The translations under genes and the position numbers were made by a program. DNA of 64,000 bases, taken from assembly GCF_027853245.1 (NCBI RefSeq), contig NZ_JAPTZM010000007.1. One strand, 5' to 3'. Shown here piece after piece: positions 41,868-51,212 of the stretch. Numbering within the stretch: position 1 is the stretch's first letter; the number at the start of each line of letters is the position of its first letter. The notes below the pieces were generated by a model. The model had not been told where the DNA came from and did not search any database. It saw only the letters and a program-made list of their open reading frames with translations. The stretch is from Atlantibacter subterraneus (GTDB lineage Bacteria > Pseudomonadota > Gammaproteobacteria > Enterobacterales > Enterobacteriaceae).

Positions 41868-42434
41868 ATGAGCGTACTACGTTCGTTATTTACTGCTGGG
41901 GTGCTGGCGTTAGGCTGTTTATGGATATTACCCGTACAGGCTGCGCCGTCTTCCCAGGCAGACACCGATTCGCAGTGGACCGTGACGCAACAGCGCAATC
42001 CCGATAAGGCTTGCCTGGATTGCCATAAGCCTGAAAAAGAAGGGATGCACGGGAAGCACGCGGAAGCCATCAACCCGAACAACAATTTGCCGGTCACCTG
42101 TACCAACTGCCACGGCAATATTTCGCCGGAACACCGCAACGGCGTGAAAGATGCCATGCGGTTTAACGATCCGATGTACACCGTCGAGCAGCAGAACAGC
42201 GTCTGTATGGCGTGCCACCTGCCGGAACAGCTGCAAAAAGCGTTCTGGCCGCATAACGTGCATGCCACCAAAGTCGCCTGCGCCAGCTGCCACAATCTGC
42301 ATCCGAAGCAGGACACAATGCAGACCCTGAACGATAAGAGTCGGATCAAACTTTGCGTCGATTGCCACCGCGAACAGCGTGACAATCCCGCGTTCAATCC
42401 CTCCTCGGTTCATCTGGGTAAGGATCATCCATGA
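41868..42434 (+). CDS. nrfB: Pentahaem cytochrome NrfB
   Basis: 188 residues, as in E. coli. Periplasmic electron carrier from NrfCD to NrfA. Five CXXCH motifs: CLDCH, CTNCH, CMACH, CASCH and CVDCH. Signal peptide in the first 28 or so residues. ATG 41868 with TTGGAG at 5 nt upstream matches the family N-terminus MSVLRSL; a longer open frame begins inside the upstream repeat and is not real. Overlaps nrfC by ATGA. Confidence 0.97.
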   Translation: MSVLRSLFTAGVLALGCLWILPVQAAPSSQADTDSQWTVTQQRNPDKACLDCHKPEKEGMHGKHAEAINPNNNLPVTCTNCHGNISPEHRNGVKDAMRFNDPMYTVEQQNSVCMACHLPEQLQKAFWPHNVHATKVACASCHNLHPKQDTMQTLNDKSRIKLCVDCHREQRDNPAFNPSSVHLGKDHP

Positions 42435-43102
42435 CATGCTCTCGTCGTCAATTCGTTACCAGAATGGGGGCATTGATCGCCGTGAGCGGAACGATGGGGG
42501 TTTCAATTGCTCAGGCGCTCACCATCAACGGCGTGCGCTACGGCATGATCCACGACGAGTCGAAGTGTATTGGCTGCACGGCCTGCATGGACGCCTGCCG
42601 CGAAGTGAACAACGTGCCTAAAGGGGTATCGCGTCTGACGATTATTCAGAGCGAACCCATCGGCGAGTTTCCGGATGTGAAATACCAGTTTTTCCGGAAA
42701 TCCTGCCAGCACTGCGATCACGCGCCGTGCGTGGACGTGTGCCCGACCGGCGCATCGTTCCGCGACGCGGCGACCGGCATCGTGGATGTGAATCCCGATC
42801 TGTGCGTCGGCTGCCAGTACTGTATCGCCTCCTGCCCTTACCGCGTGCGGTTTATCCATCCGGAAAACAAAACGGCGGATAAATGCGATTTTTGCCGCAA
42901 GACTAACCTCAAGGAAGGCAAACTGCCGGCCTGTGTGCTGTCATGCCCTACCAGCGCACTGACCTTCGGCAATCTCGACGATCCAAACAGCGAGATTTCG
43001 TTGATGCTGGCGAAGAAACCGACCTACCGTTACAAGCTGGCGCTGGGCACCAAACCCAAAGTGTACCGCGTGCCGTTTAAATATGGGGAGGTCACCCAAT
43101 GA
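42431..43102 (+). CDS. nrfC: NrfC iron-sulfur protein
   Basis: 223 residues. Twin-arginine signal (SRRQFVTRMGAL) then four cysteine clusters for [4Fe-4S] centres: CIGCTACMDAC, CQHCDHAPCVDVC, CVGCQYCIASC and CDFCRKTNLKEGKLPACVLSC. Periplasmic side subunit of the NrfCD quinol oxidase feeding NrfB. Overlaps both neighbours by 4 nt. Confidence 0.97.
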   Translation: MTCSRRQFVTRMGALIAVSGTMGVSIAQALTINGVRYGMIHDESKCIGCTACMDACREVNNVPKGVSRLTIIQSEPIGEFPDVKYQFFRKSCQHCDHAPCVDVCPTGASFRDAATGIVDVNPDLCVGCQYCIASCPYRVRFIHPENKTADKCDFCRKTNLKEGKLPACVLSCPTSALTFGNLDDPNSEISLMLAKKPTYRYKLALGTKPKVYRVPFKYGEVTQ

Positions 43103-44049
43103 ACCCCGTGAATCCAACCCCGTTCCATTTTGAGTCACTGGTCTGGGACTGGCCGATTGCCGTCTATCTGTTTCTGATTGGTATTTCGGCCGGGCTGGTT
43201 ACGCTGTCGATTCTGCTGCGCCGTTACCACCCGGCGCTGGGCGGTGCGCAAAGTACCCTGATCCGCACCACGCTGGTACTCGCGCCGACCACCATTATTC
43301 TCGGCTTGCTGATCCTGATTTTGCACCTGACGCGGCCCTGGACTTTCTGGAAGTTGATGTTCCATTACAGCCTGACTTCGGTGATGTCGATGGGCGTGAT
43401 GCTGTTCCAGGTCTATATGGCGGTGATGGTGGTGTGGCTGGCGAAAATCTTTGAAAGCGACGTGCTGAAGCTGCAACAGCGCTGGCTGCCGCGCTTCACG
43501 TTGGTGCGCGCGGTGCTCGGCTGGCTGACGCCGTTCCAGCGCCCCATCGAAACGCTGATGCTGGTGCTGGCGGTGCTGCTGGGTGCGTATACCGGCTTCC
43601 TGCTGTCGGCGCTGAAATCCTATCCGCTGCTCAACAACCCGATCCTTCCGGCGCTGTTTTTGTTCTCGGGGATTTCTTCCGGTGCGGCGGTGGCGCTGCT
43701 CGCCATGTTCCGCGACCCGCATAACAAAGAAGCACACTTTATCCATAAGCTGGAAACCCCGGTAGTCTGGCTGGAAATCTTCCTGCTGGCGGGGTTTTTC
43801 GTCGGCCTGGCGTTAGGGGATGACGGGAAAATGCGTTCGCTGGCGGCGGCGCTCGGCGGCGGGTTCTGGACCTGGTGGTTCTGGATCGGCGTGGTGGGCA
43901 TTGGGCTGTTAATCCCGATGCTGCTGAAACGCCTGCTGCCGCAGGCGGCGACGCCCTCCGGCGTGCTGCTGATCAGCGGAGCCAGCCTGACCGGCGTATT
44001 GCTACTGCGCTTTTTTATTCTCTATGCGGGGCAATTAACCGTTGTGTGA
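43099..44049 (+). CDS. nrfD: NrfD membrane quinol-oxidising subunit
   Basis: 316 residues (E. coli 318), about eight transmembrane helices, founding member of the NrfD/PsrC family. Starts FHFESLVWDWPIAVYLFLIGISAG, with the conserved acidic residue in the first helix region. It oxidises menaquinol and passes electrons to NrfC. Overlaps nrfC by ATGA; nrfE begins 12 nt after its stop. Confidence 0.97.
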   Translation: MNPVNPTPFHFESLVWDWPIAVYLFLIGISAGLVTLSILLRRYHPALGGAQSTLIRTTLVLAPTTIILGLLILILHLTRPWTFWKLMFHYSLTSVMSMGVMLFQVYMAVMVVWLAKIFESDVLKLQQRWLPRFTLVRAVLGWLTPFQRPIETLMLVLAVLLGAYTGFLLSALKSYPLLNNPILPALFLFSGISSGAAVALLAMFRDPHNKEAHFIHKLETPVVWLEIFLLAGFFVGLALGDDGKMRSLAAALGGGFWTWWFWIGVVGIGLLIPMLLKRLLPQAATPSGVLLISGASLTGVLLLRFFILYAGQLTVV

Positions 44050-44061
44050 ACAGGGTGAAGC

Positions 44062-45939
44062 GTGGAACTGATGTTGCCCGAAATTGGGTTTATAGCACTG
44101 CTTCTTGCCTGTGGTATCTCGGCGGCGACAGCCTGGCTGGCGCTTGCCGGATACCGATCTCGCTGGTCCGGCATTTCGCGCCTGGCCAGCTCGCTTACCC
44201 TCGTTCAGTTCGGCCTGTTATTGCTGGCGTTTGGGCTGCTGATCCTCGCGTTCCTGATTGACGATTTCACCCTGGTGTATGTGGCGCAGCACGGCCACCG
44301 CCAGTTGCCGTTTGGCCTCAAGCTCGCCGCCGTCTGGGGTGGTCATGAAGGTTCTTTGCTGCTGTGGGTGCTGTGCTTATCCGGCTGGAGCGCCCTGTTC
44401 GCCTGGCGCTATCGCCACGCCGCTGATCCCTTTTTCGCGCTGACGTTAGCGCTGCTCGGCATCATTACCGCCGCGCTGCTGATCTTCGTACTGCTGTACT
44501 CCGACCCGTTTACCCGGATTTTCCCGCCCGCCATTGAAGGGCGCGATTTAAACCCGATGCTGCAACACATCGGGCTGATCCTGCACCCGCCATTGCTGTA
44601 TCTGGGCTACGGCGGCCTGACCATTGCCGCCGCCGTATCGCTTGCCGCCCTGCTGCGCGGCGAATTTAACGCGGCGATAGCCGGGCTGTGCTGGCGCTGG
44701 ACGGTGCCCGCCTGGAGCGCGTTAACCGCAGGGATCGTGCTCGGCTCCTGGTGGGCATACAGCGAGCTGGGCTGGGGCGGCTGGTGGTTCTGGGATCCGG
44801 TGGAAAACGCCTCGTTGCTGCCATGGCTTACCGCCAGCGCGTTGATGCACAGCCTGTACGCCACCCGCGCGCGCGGCGTATTCCGCCACTGGTCGCTGCT
44901 GCTGGCGATTTTTGGCTTTATTTTCAGCCTGCTGGGTACGCTGATTGTGCGCTCTGGCGTGCTGGTGTCGGTCCACGCCTTCGCGCTGGATAACGAACGC
45001 GCCGCGCCGCTGTTCACCCTGTTTATCGCCCTGAGCGCCGGTGCGCTGGCGCTGTACGGCTGGCGCGCCAAAGAGTGGAAACCGGCGGCGCGCTTCGCGG
45101 GCTGGTCGCGGGAAACCTGGCTGCTGCTGTGCCTGCTGTTGTTTACCGCCGTGGTAGTGATTGTGCTGTTAGGCACCCTGTATCCGATGCTGTATACCCT
45201 GTTCGGCTGGGGCAAAATTTCAGTCGGCGCGCCCTACTTCAATACCGTGCTGCTACCGTTTGGCCTGGTGATGCTAGTGGTGATCGGGCTGGCGGCAGGA
45301 AGTTACTGGAAACGCAGCCCGCGCTGGACGCGCCTGCGCCTGTTCGGCTCACTCGTCATCGCCGCGCTGGCCGCCGTTGCCCTACATTCTCACGGATTCA
45401 TCGTCGCCTCCGCCACCGCGCTGGTGTGCTGGGCATTGAGCGCCCAGTGGCTGACCGCACCCGCTTTGTTAACGCGCCAGCTGCCGATGCTGCTGGCCCA
45501 CACCGGCGTCGGGATTTTCGCCCTGGGGATTGTGTTTTCCTCCGGCGAAAAACAGGAAATGAGCCTTAACGTCACCCAGGGCGAGCAGGTCAGCGTGGCG
45601 GGTTACCAGTTCCGCTTCCACACCCTGAATCTGCTGGCCGGAAAAAACTACACCGCCGAGCAGGCGGTAATCGACATCAGCCGGGATAACCAGCCGATTG
45701 CCCAGGTCACCCCGGAACGGCGTTTTTACACTGCCCGTAGCCAGTTGATGATCGAGCCGGGCATCGCCTGGGATCTGCTGAGCGAGTGGTATGTGGTGAT
45801 GGGTGAAAAAACCGGCGACAACCGTTACGCCATGCGCTTTTACGTGCAGAGCGGCATCCGCTGGATATGGTTTGGTGCCGGGATCATGATGGCAGGTGCC
45901 CTGTTGGGCTGGTGGCGCGGGAGAAAAGCCTATGCGTAA
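44062..45939 (+). CDS. nrfE: NrfE haem lyase subunit (CcmF-like)
   Basis: 625-residue polytopic inner-membrane protein. The tryptophan-rich haem-handling motif WGGWWFWDPVENASLLPW is present, with flanking conserved His (LQHIGLILHPPLLYLGYGG). With NrfF and NrfG it attaches haem to the unusual CWSCK site of NrfA. It is longer than the 552 residues of E. coli NrfE and closer to CcmF in length. Start GTG 44062 has AGGGTG at suitable spacing; ATG 44071 is the alternative. Overlaps the next gene by 8 nt. Confidence 0.94.
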   Translation: MELMLPEIGFIALLLACGISAATAWLALAGYRSRWSGISRLASSLTLVQFGLLLLAFGLLILAFLIDDFTLVYVAQHGHRQLPFGLKLAAVWGGHEGSLLLWVLCLSGWSALFAWRYRHAADPFFALTLALLGIITAALLIFVLLYSDPFTRIFPPAIEGRDLNPMLQHIGLILHPPLLYLGYGGLTIAAAVSLAALLRGEFNAAIAGLCWRWTVPAWSALTAGIVLGSWWAYSELGWGGWWFWDPVENASLLPWLTASALMHSLYATRARGVFRHWSLLLAIFGFIFSLLGTLIVRSGVLVSVHAFALDNERAAPLFTLFIALSAGALALYGWRAKEWKPAARFAGWSRETWLLLCLLLFTAVVVIVLLGTLYPMLYTLFGWGKISVGAPYFNTVLLPFGLVMLVVIGLAAGSYWKRSPRWTRLRLFGSLVIAALAAVALHSHGFIVASATALVCWALSAQWLTAPALLTRQLPMLLAHTGVGIFALGIVFSSGEKQEMSLNVTQGEQVSVAGYQFRFHTLNLLAGKNYTAEQAVIDISRDNQPIAQVTPERRFYTARSQLMIEPGIAWDLLSEWYVVMGEKTGDNRYAMRFYVQSGIRWIWFGAGIMMAGALLGWWRGRKAYA

Positions 45940-47038
45940 GCTGATCATCCTGCTGTGGGCGCTGCTTGCGCCGCTGTGCCAGGCCCAGCTGGTGGATACC
46001 TGGGAATTCCACAGCCCGGAACAGCAGCAGCAGGCGCTGAAAGTCGCCGGGCAGCTGCGTTGCCCACAGTGCCAGAACCAGACCCTGCTGGAGTCCAATT
46101 CCCCGGTGGCGGTCAGTATGCGCCATGAAGTCTACGCCCTGACCGAAGCGGGCAAATCCGAAGCGGAAATCATGGCCTTTATGACCTCGCGCTATGGGGA
46201 GTTTGTTCGCTATAACCCACGGCTACAGCGTGAAACCAGCGTTCTGTGGTTTACGCCGCTGGCCCTGCTGCTGGGCATTGGTCTGGCGATGGTGTGGATG
46301 CGGCGGCGCGGCGCGCGCAGGGAAAGCGATGTGATCCTCCGCGCCCAGGGTGCCATTGCCCGCCATGCGCAGTCGCAAACTCAGGACGAGGCGTTAAAAC
46401 AGGAGCTGGCGCAGGATATTCCTGATACGCCAGCAGATAACTGGCAGCCGCAGCGCGCGCTGCCTGCCCGCGCGCTGTGGTTATCGCTTGCCGCGGTACT
46501 GCTTATTAGCGGGGGAATTTACGCGTTAACGAGCCGCGCCCCGGCGGTGATGGCTGAGCACAAACGGCTTGCCGATCCGCTGCTGAATTTCACCGACGAA
46601 GAAAGGGTCGAACAGCAGCTCGTGGCACTCCAGCAAAAAATCCGCGCTAATCCGCAGGACAGCACGCTGTGGGCGGAGCTGGGCGAATATTATCTTTACC
46701 GCAACAGCTACCAGAACGCGTACCAGGCGTATCAGCGCGCGATGCTATTGCGCGGCGAAAATGCCGAGCTGTGGTCGGCACTCGCCACGGTGCGTTATTA
46801 CCAGGCCGGGCAGAAGATGACCGAAGAAACCCGCCAGCTTATCGACAACGCCCTGGCGCTGGACGACAACGAAGTAACCGCCCGTATGCTGCTGGCGTCC
46901 GACGCTTTTATGCATGCCGATTACGCCGAAGCCATTAACCAGTGGCAGCGCCTGCTCGATCTCAATTCACCGCGCGTTAACCGGGCGAAGCTGATCGAAG
47001 CCATCAACATGGCGAAGATGCTGCAAAATCAGGGCTGA
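45932..47038 (+). CDS. nrfFG: NrfF-NrfG fusion, haem lyase subunit (CcmH-like)
   Basis: 368-residue fusion. Residues 1-125: signal sequence and NrfF domain with the apocytochrome-handling motif LRCPQCQNQTLLESNS and a membrane helix (FTPLALLLGIGLAMVWM). Linker and second membrane helix near 185-205 (LWLSLAAVLLISGGIYAL). Residues about 220-368: NrfG TPR domain (ANPQDSTLWAELGEYYLYRNSYQNAY..., LLASDAFMHADYAEAINQW). E. coli encodes these as two genes; the arrangement here equals two-domain CcmH. ATG 45932 gives MRKLIILLWALLAPLCQAQ. The 3' end overlaps convergent hypF by 10 nt. Confidence 0.92.
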   Translation: MRKLIILLWALLAPLCQAQLVDTWEFHSPEQQQQALKVAGQLRCPQCQNQTLLESNSPVAVSMRHEVYALTEAGKSEAEIMAFMTSRYGEFVRYNPRLQRETSVLWFTPLALLLGIGLAMVWMRRRGARRESDVILRAQGAIARHAQSQTQDEALKQELAQDIPDTPADNWQPQRALPARALWLSLAAVLLISGGIYALTSRAPAVMAEHKRLADPLLNFTDEERVEQQLVALQQKIRANPQDSTLWAELGEYYLYRNSYQNAYQAYQRAMLLRGENAELWSALATVRYYQAGQKMTEETRQLIDNALALDDNEVTARMLLASDAFMHADYAEAINQWQRLLDLNSPRVNRAKLIEAINMAKMLQNQG

Positions 47039-49266
47039 TTACGCAGCCAGCGCGCCGCTGTCACCACCGCCTGGCCGAATGATACTGCGCCGTCTCCTGC
47101 CGGAAGCTGCATCGGGAAGCGCAGATCGAAATCCGCCAGATAATAGGCAAAGCGCGCCTTCAGTAGCTGGTTATGCAGCACGCCGCCGGAAAACACGAGG
47201 GTGTTAATGCCCCGCTGCCGGGCGTGATGGCGCGCCATCTCCGCAAAGCCCTGCGCCAGCGCGTCGTGGAACGCATACGCCCGTTCGGCATCCGGCGCTC
47301 GCCAGGCCAGCCACTGTTGCCAGAACGCGGCCATATCCAGTTCATCATTGATAAACGGCAGCGTGACCGGATGCGCGGTATGCACCGCCTGCATCGCCAG
47401 CGCCTCCAGCCGACAGGCGGCTTCGCCTTCATAGCTTTGCGCGTCCGGCGCAAGGCCCAGCGCGCAGGCCACCGCGTCAAACAGCCGTCCGGTCGACGAG
47501 GCCAACGGCGCATTGATTTGCCGCGCGATGGCACGCGCCAGCACCTCCCAGGCATGGGAAAGCAATACTTCAGCTTCGGGATAACCCTGCCAGTCAGGTA
47601 CAAACGCCTGCCACTGCGCCAGCAGATTACGCCACGGCTGGCGCGCCGCCAGATCGCCGCCGGGCAGCGCCACCGCCGGTAACCCACCCAGCCGCTCGCA
47701 GCGGGCATAATCCACCAGCAGGCATTCGCCGCCCCACAGTTGGTCATCTGCGCCGTAGCCGATACCGTCGAGCGTCAGCGCGATCGCCGCGCCGCCGTCC
47801 AGCGGCCACTGGTGCTCCGCCAGGCAGGCGGCGGCGTGGGCGTGGTGATGCAACACCACATCCGCAGACGGGTCCATTTCACGCCCCATCTGGCTGCTGA
47901 TATAGCCGGGGTGGGCATCCACCGCGATCCGCGCCGGGGTAAAATCATACAGCTCGCGCATAATTTTCAGCGCCAGCTGCCACTGCGCCGGGACGCGCTC
48001 TTCGGTGAGATCCCCCAGATGCTGGCTCAGCACGGCGCTGTTGCCGCGCAGCAAACAGAAAGTGTTTTTCAGATCTGCGCCTACCGCCAGTATCGGCGGT
48101 AGCCCGTCAAAACCCGGCGGCAGCGCAATGGCGTCGGGCACATAGCCACGGGCGCGGCGCATCACTTCGCCGCTCTGACGCACCACGGAATCATCCATCC
48201 GCTGGTTGATATCGCGGTTGTGCAGCAGCCAGCCGTCGGCGATATCCGCCAGCTCGTCCAGCGCCTGCTGATTGGTGATAGCGGGCGGTCTGCCATTCAG
48301 ATTGCCCGAGGTCATCACCAGCGGCGCGCCAACCGCCTGCAACAGCAGATGCTGTAACGGGTTGGCGGGCAGCATCACGCCGACTTCACCGAGGCCGGGG
48401 GCGATATAGCGGCTCAGGCCGGAAACGGATTGCGCATCCACCAGCACCACCGGCGCGGCGGGAGAACGCAGCAGAGACAGCGCCGCATCGGGCAGGCCCG
48501 CGCCATCCGGCAGCATCACCGCCAGCGGTTTCGCGGGGCGCTGTTTGCGTTCACGCAGGCGTAATACCGCGCGGTCGCTGCGTGCGTCCACCGCCAGGTG
48601 CATTCCGCCCAGCCCTTTGATGGCAACGATCTCGCCGCGCCGCAACGCCGCGACGGCAGCCTCCAGCGCGTCATCGCGATGAAAAGTTTCATCGCCCTGC
48701 CGCCAGAAGAGTTGCGGACCGCAAACCGGGCAGGCCAGCGGCTGGGCGTGGAATCGGCGGTCCAGTGGGTTGCGGTATTCACGCTCGCAGTCCGGACAGA
48801 GCGGAAACGCCGCCATGACGGTATACGCCCGGTCATAAGGCATCGCCTGAATAATGGTGAGCCGGGGGCCGCAGTGGGTGCAGTTAGTGAACGGGTAGCG
48901 GTAACGCCGGTTGCCGGGCGTGTTGATCTCTTCCAGGCAAGCCGGACAAGTAGCGGCATCCGGGACGATTTGCGTATCCATGGCGCACTGCTGGCTTGGC
49001 ACGATGATGAAATCCTGCGGCGCGGCATCCCAGACAAATTCGCTGCGCGCCACGGAATGGATAGCGGCCAGCGGCGGGCACTGCGCGTACAGCTGCGCGA
49101 TAAAATCCCCTTCGCTGCCCGCAATACGCACCACCACACCGTTACCGGTATTGCAGACATCGCCCTTGAGGTGCATCTGCTGCCCCAGCTGCCAGACAAA
49201 AGGCCGGAATCCAACGCCCTGGACTTTACCGCGAATATGCAGCTGAACGCCGGGAGTCTGGGTCAT
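47029..49266 (-). CDS. hypF: HypF carbamoyltransferase for hydrogenase maturation
   Basis: 745 residues (E. coli 750). Makes the thiocarboxamide on HypE that becomes the cyanide ligands of [NiFe] centres. Order: acylphosphatase-like domain (1-90, GKVQGVGFRPFVW), paired zinc fingers (CPACLEE..., NCTHCGPR, CPDCEREY, CPVCGPQ), YrdC-like domain (AIKGLGGMHLAVDA, TSGNLNGRPPA), and Kae1-like domain with metal site HHHAHAAACLAEH. Overlaps hypA by 4 nt upstream. In E. coli hypF is near hyc/ascB; here it joins hypA beside hyb. Confidence 0.96.
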   Translation of the reverse strand: MTQTPGVQLHIRGKVQGVGFRPFVWQLGQQMHLKGDVCNTGNGVVVRIAGSEGDFIAQLYAQCPPLAAIHSVARSEFVWDAAPQDFIIVPSQQCAMDTQIVPDAATCPACLEEINTPGNRRYRYPFTNCTHCGPRLTIIQAMPYDRAYTVMAAFPLCPDCEREYRNPLDRRFHAQPLACPVCGPQLFWRQGDETFHRDDALEAAVAALRRGEIVAIKGLGGMHLAVDARSDRAVLRLRERKQRPAKPLAVMLPDGAGLPDAALSLLRSPAAPVVLVDAQSVSGLSRYIAPGLGEVGVMLPANPLQHLLLQAVGAPLVMTSGNLNGRPPAITNQQALDELADIADGWLLHNRDINQRMDDSVVRQSGEVMRRARGYVPDAIALPPGFDGLPPILAVGADLKNTFCLLRGNSAVLSQHLGDLTEERVPAQWQLALKIMRELYDFTPARIAVDAHPGYISSQMGREMDPSADVVLHHHAHAAACLAEHQWPLDGGAAIALTLDGIGYGADDQLWGGECLLVDYARCERLGGLPAVALPGGDLAARQPWRNLLAQWQAFVPDWQGYPEAEVLLSHAWEVLARAIARQINAPLASSTGRLFDAVACALGLAPDAQSYEGEAACRLEALAMQAVHTAHPVTLPFINDELDMAAFWQQWLAWRAPDAERAYAFHDALAQGFAEMARHHARQRGINTLVFSGGVLHNQLLKARFAYYLADFDLRFPMQLPAGDGAVSFGQAVVTAARWLRNQP

Positions 49267-49604
49267 TCAACCTCCATTTCACGCACTCGCATCGCGTTAC
49301 CTTTATCAATCTGAATCTCCCAGGAGCCGCAGTGCGGGCAGGGCGAAGCGTGCTGCTCGGCGCTAAACGCGCTGTCGCAGGCAAAACACCAGCCTTTCGC
49401 TGGCACAATATCAATATGAAACTGCGCTTCCGACGCCACGGTTCCCCGGCGCGCCACCTCAAGGCCAAACTGTAATGAGGATAGCTCCACGCACGCCAGT
49501 GCGCCGACATCCAGCCAGACATGAGTAATGCGCTGAAAATGTCCGGTGGCGGCCTGATCTTCCAGTAACTGAATAACACCCTGGGCTAACGATAATTCAT
49601 GCAT
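49263..49604 (-). CDS. hypA: HypA/HybF nickel-insertion protein
   Basis: 113 residues. The N-terminal MHEL nickel-binding motif and a zinc site with two cysteine pairs (CFACD and CPHCG) are present. Delivers Ni to the hydrogenase large subunit. By sequence it could be called hybF; E. coli has hybF inside hyb, whereas here the gene is divergent from hybO and coupled to hypF. No hypB, hypC (other than hybG), hypD or hypE lies in the window, so they must be elsewhere. Confidence 0.93.
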   Translation of the reverse strand: MHELSLAQGVIQLLEDQAATGHFQRITHVWLDVGALACVELSSLQFGLEVARRGTVASEAQFHIDIVPAKGWCFACDSAFSAEQHASPCPHCGSWEIQIDKGNAMRVREMEVE

Positions 49605-50081
49605 ATTTTAAAGTGTGAATTTAAAATTAAGATTCTATGTATATAGATTGTGCGATATCCATTTATTTTTCATTGATGGATAGCAAGCTGGAATTACTAA
49701 AAGCCAATAACATTATTTAACCAGGTTATCATCAACCCACGTGATAAGCCGTCCTGAAGCGCGTTGTCAATAATTCTTCTCAATTGAGCGGCTATTATTT
49801 TTAGCTACCCATTACGGGTTATATTTTGCGCAGGATTAACTTTTTTATTTATCGGAATATTCATCTTTAGCGATGACTGAAACGTTCAGTCTCACAATAT
49901 TGTTCATCTCGCGGAATCAATTAAAGTTTCGTTGATAAGTGTCAAAAAAATAATTATCAAAAGTTTCACTGTATAGCCCACAACGAAAACAAGGACTTTA
50001 TGCTCGTGAAACTTCACGTCGCAGGGGAGAGGGCTTTCCTGCATCCGGGGTGTTCACAGCAGAGGCTTTCGGGAGAACAGC
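49605..50081. other. Divergent regulatory region between hypA and hybO
   Basis: No gene over 477 bp. AT-rich. Contains an FNR-like site for hybO (49932-49945) and a weaker one, TTGAT-GGAT-AGCAA at 49673-49686, that could serve hypA. Nothing else recognised. Confidence 0.7.
49932..49945 (+). promoter_or_regulatory. FNR-like site and promoter for hybO
   Basis: TTGAT-AAGT-GTCAA has one mismatch from the FNR consensus. A -10-like GTATAG at 49971-49976 would place the start near 49982, 43 bp from the site centre, consistent with class II activation and a leader of about 100 nt. Confidence 0.45.
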
Positions 50082-51212
50082 ATGTCCGAAGGACAACAGG
50101 CTTTTTATCATAATGGTATTTCACGTCGTGATTTCATGACGCTGTGTGCAGCATTGTCGGCAACGATGGGGTTAACAGGCACCGCATCCGCGGAAATGGT
50201 TGAGGCGATGTCTTCGCCGTCCCGTCCGCCAGTGGTCTGGATTGGTGCGCAGGAATGTACGGGTTGCACCGAATCACTTTTACGCTCAACGCATCCCACG
50301 GTAGAAAACCTGGTACTGGATGTGATTTCCCTTGAGTACCACGAGGTGCTTTCCGCCGCCTTTGGTCATCAGGTGGAAGAAAACAAACACCGCGCCCTGG
50401 AACAGTACAAAGGCAAATTTGTGCTGGTGGTGGATGGGTCGATTCCGCTGAAAGACGGCGGTATTTACTGCATGGTGGCAGGTAAACCTATCGTCGAGCA
50501 TATCCGCGAAGCAGCGGCCAATGCGGCGGCGGTGATTGCCATTGGCTCCTGCGCGGCCTGGGGCGGCGTCCCGGCGACAGGGGTGAACCCAACCGGCGCG
50601 GTTTCGCTACAGGATGTGATCCCCAACATTCCGGTCATCAATATTCCGGGCTGCCCGCCGAACCCGCATAACTTCCTGGCGACCGTGGCACATGTGATCA
50701 CCTTTAACCGTCCGCCGAAGCTGGATGCCAAAAACCGTCCGCTGTTCGCCTATGAGCGTTTGATCCACGAAAACTGCGAGCGTCGCCCGCATTTCGACGC
50801 CGGGCGTTTTGCCCGTGAGTTCGGCGATGAGGGCCACCGCCAGGGCTGGTGCCTGTACCATTTGGGCTGTAAAGGGCCGGAAACCTACGGCAACTGCTCG
50901 ACGCTGGAATTTTGCGACGTGGGCGGCGGGATTTGGCCGGTAGGCATCGGGCACCCCTGCTACGGCTGTAACGAAGAAGGCATCGGCTTTAAGAAAGGCA
51001 TCTTCCAGCTTGCCGAGGTGCACCAGCCCACGCCGCGCGCGCAGGTGCCGGAAGTGAATCGCCCGGAAGGCGGCGCGGTTTCCATGAGCGCGGTTGGGCT
51101 GCTGGGCGCGGTAGTTGGCGCAGTAGGCGGCGTCAGCGTAATGGCGGTGAAACAGCTTGGCCGTAAAAATCCAGCCGATAAATCCGCTGCGGATCGGGAG
51201 GAGAAGCATTGA
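50082..51212 (+). CDS. hybO: Hydrogenase-2 small subunit
   Basis: 376 residues (E. coli 372). Twin-arginine signal SRRDFMTLCAAL; iron-sulfur ligands in ECTGCTESL, GSCAAWGG, GCPPNP, and the distal CLYHLGCKGPETYGNCS and HPCYGCNEEG. Periplasmic, anchored by a C-terminal helix (GLLGAVVGAVGGVSVMAV). Passes electrons from the Ni-Fe site in HybC to HybA. First gene of the operon; GGGAGAACAGC precedes the ATG. Overlaps hybA by 4 nt. Confidence 0.97.
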   Translation: MSEGQQAFYHNGISRRDFMTLCAALSATMGLTGTASAEMVEAMSSPSRPPVVWIGAQECTGCTESLLRSTHPTVENLVLDVISLEYHEVLSAAFGHQVEENKHRALEQYKGKFVLVVDGSIPLKDGGIYCMVAGKPIVEHIREAAANAAAVIAIGSCAAWGGVPATGVNPTGAVSLQDVIPNIPVINIPGCPPNPHNFLATVAHVITFNRPPKLDAKNRPLFAYERLIHENCERRPHFDAGRFAREFGDEGHRQGWCLYHLGCKGPETYGNCSTLEFCDVGGGIWPVGIGHPCYGCNEEGIGFKKGIFQLAEVHQPTPRAQVPEVNRPEGGAVSMSAVGLLGAVVGAVGGVSVMAVKQLGRKNPADKSAADREEKH

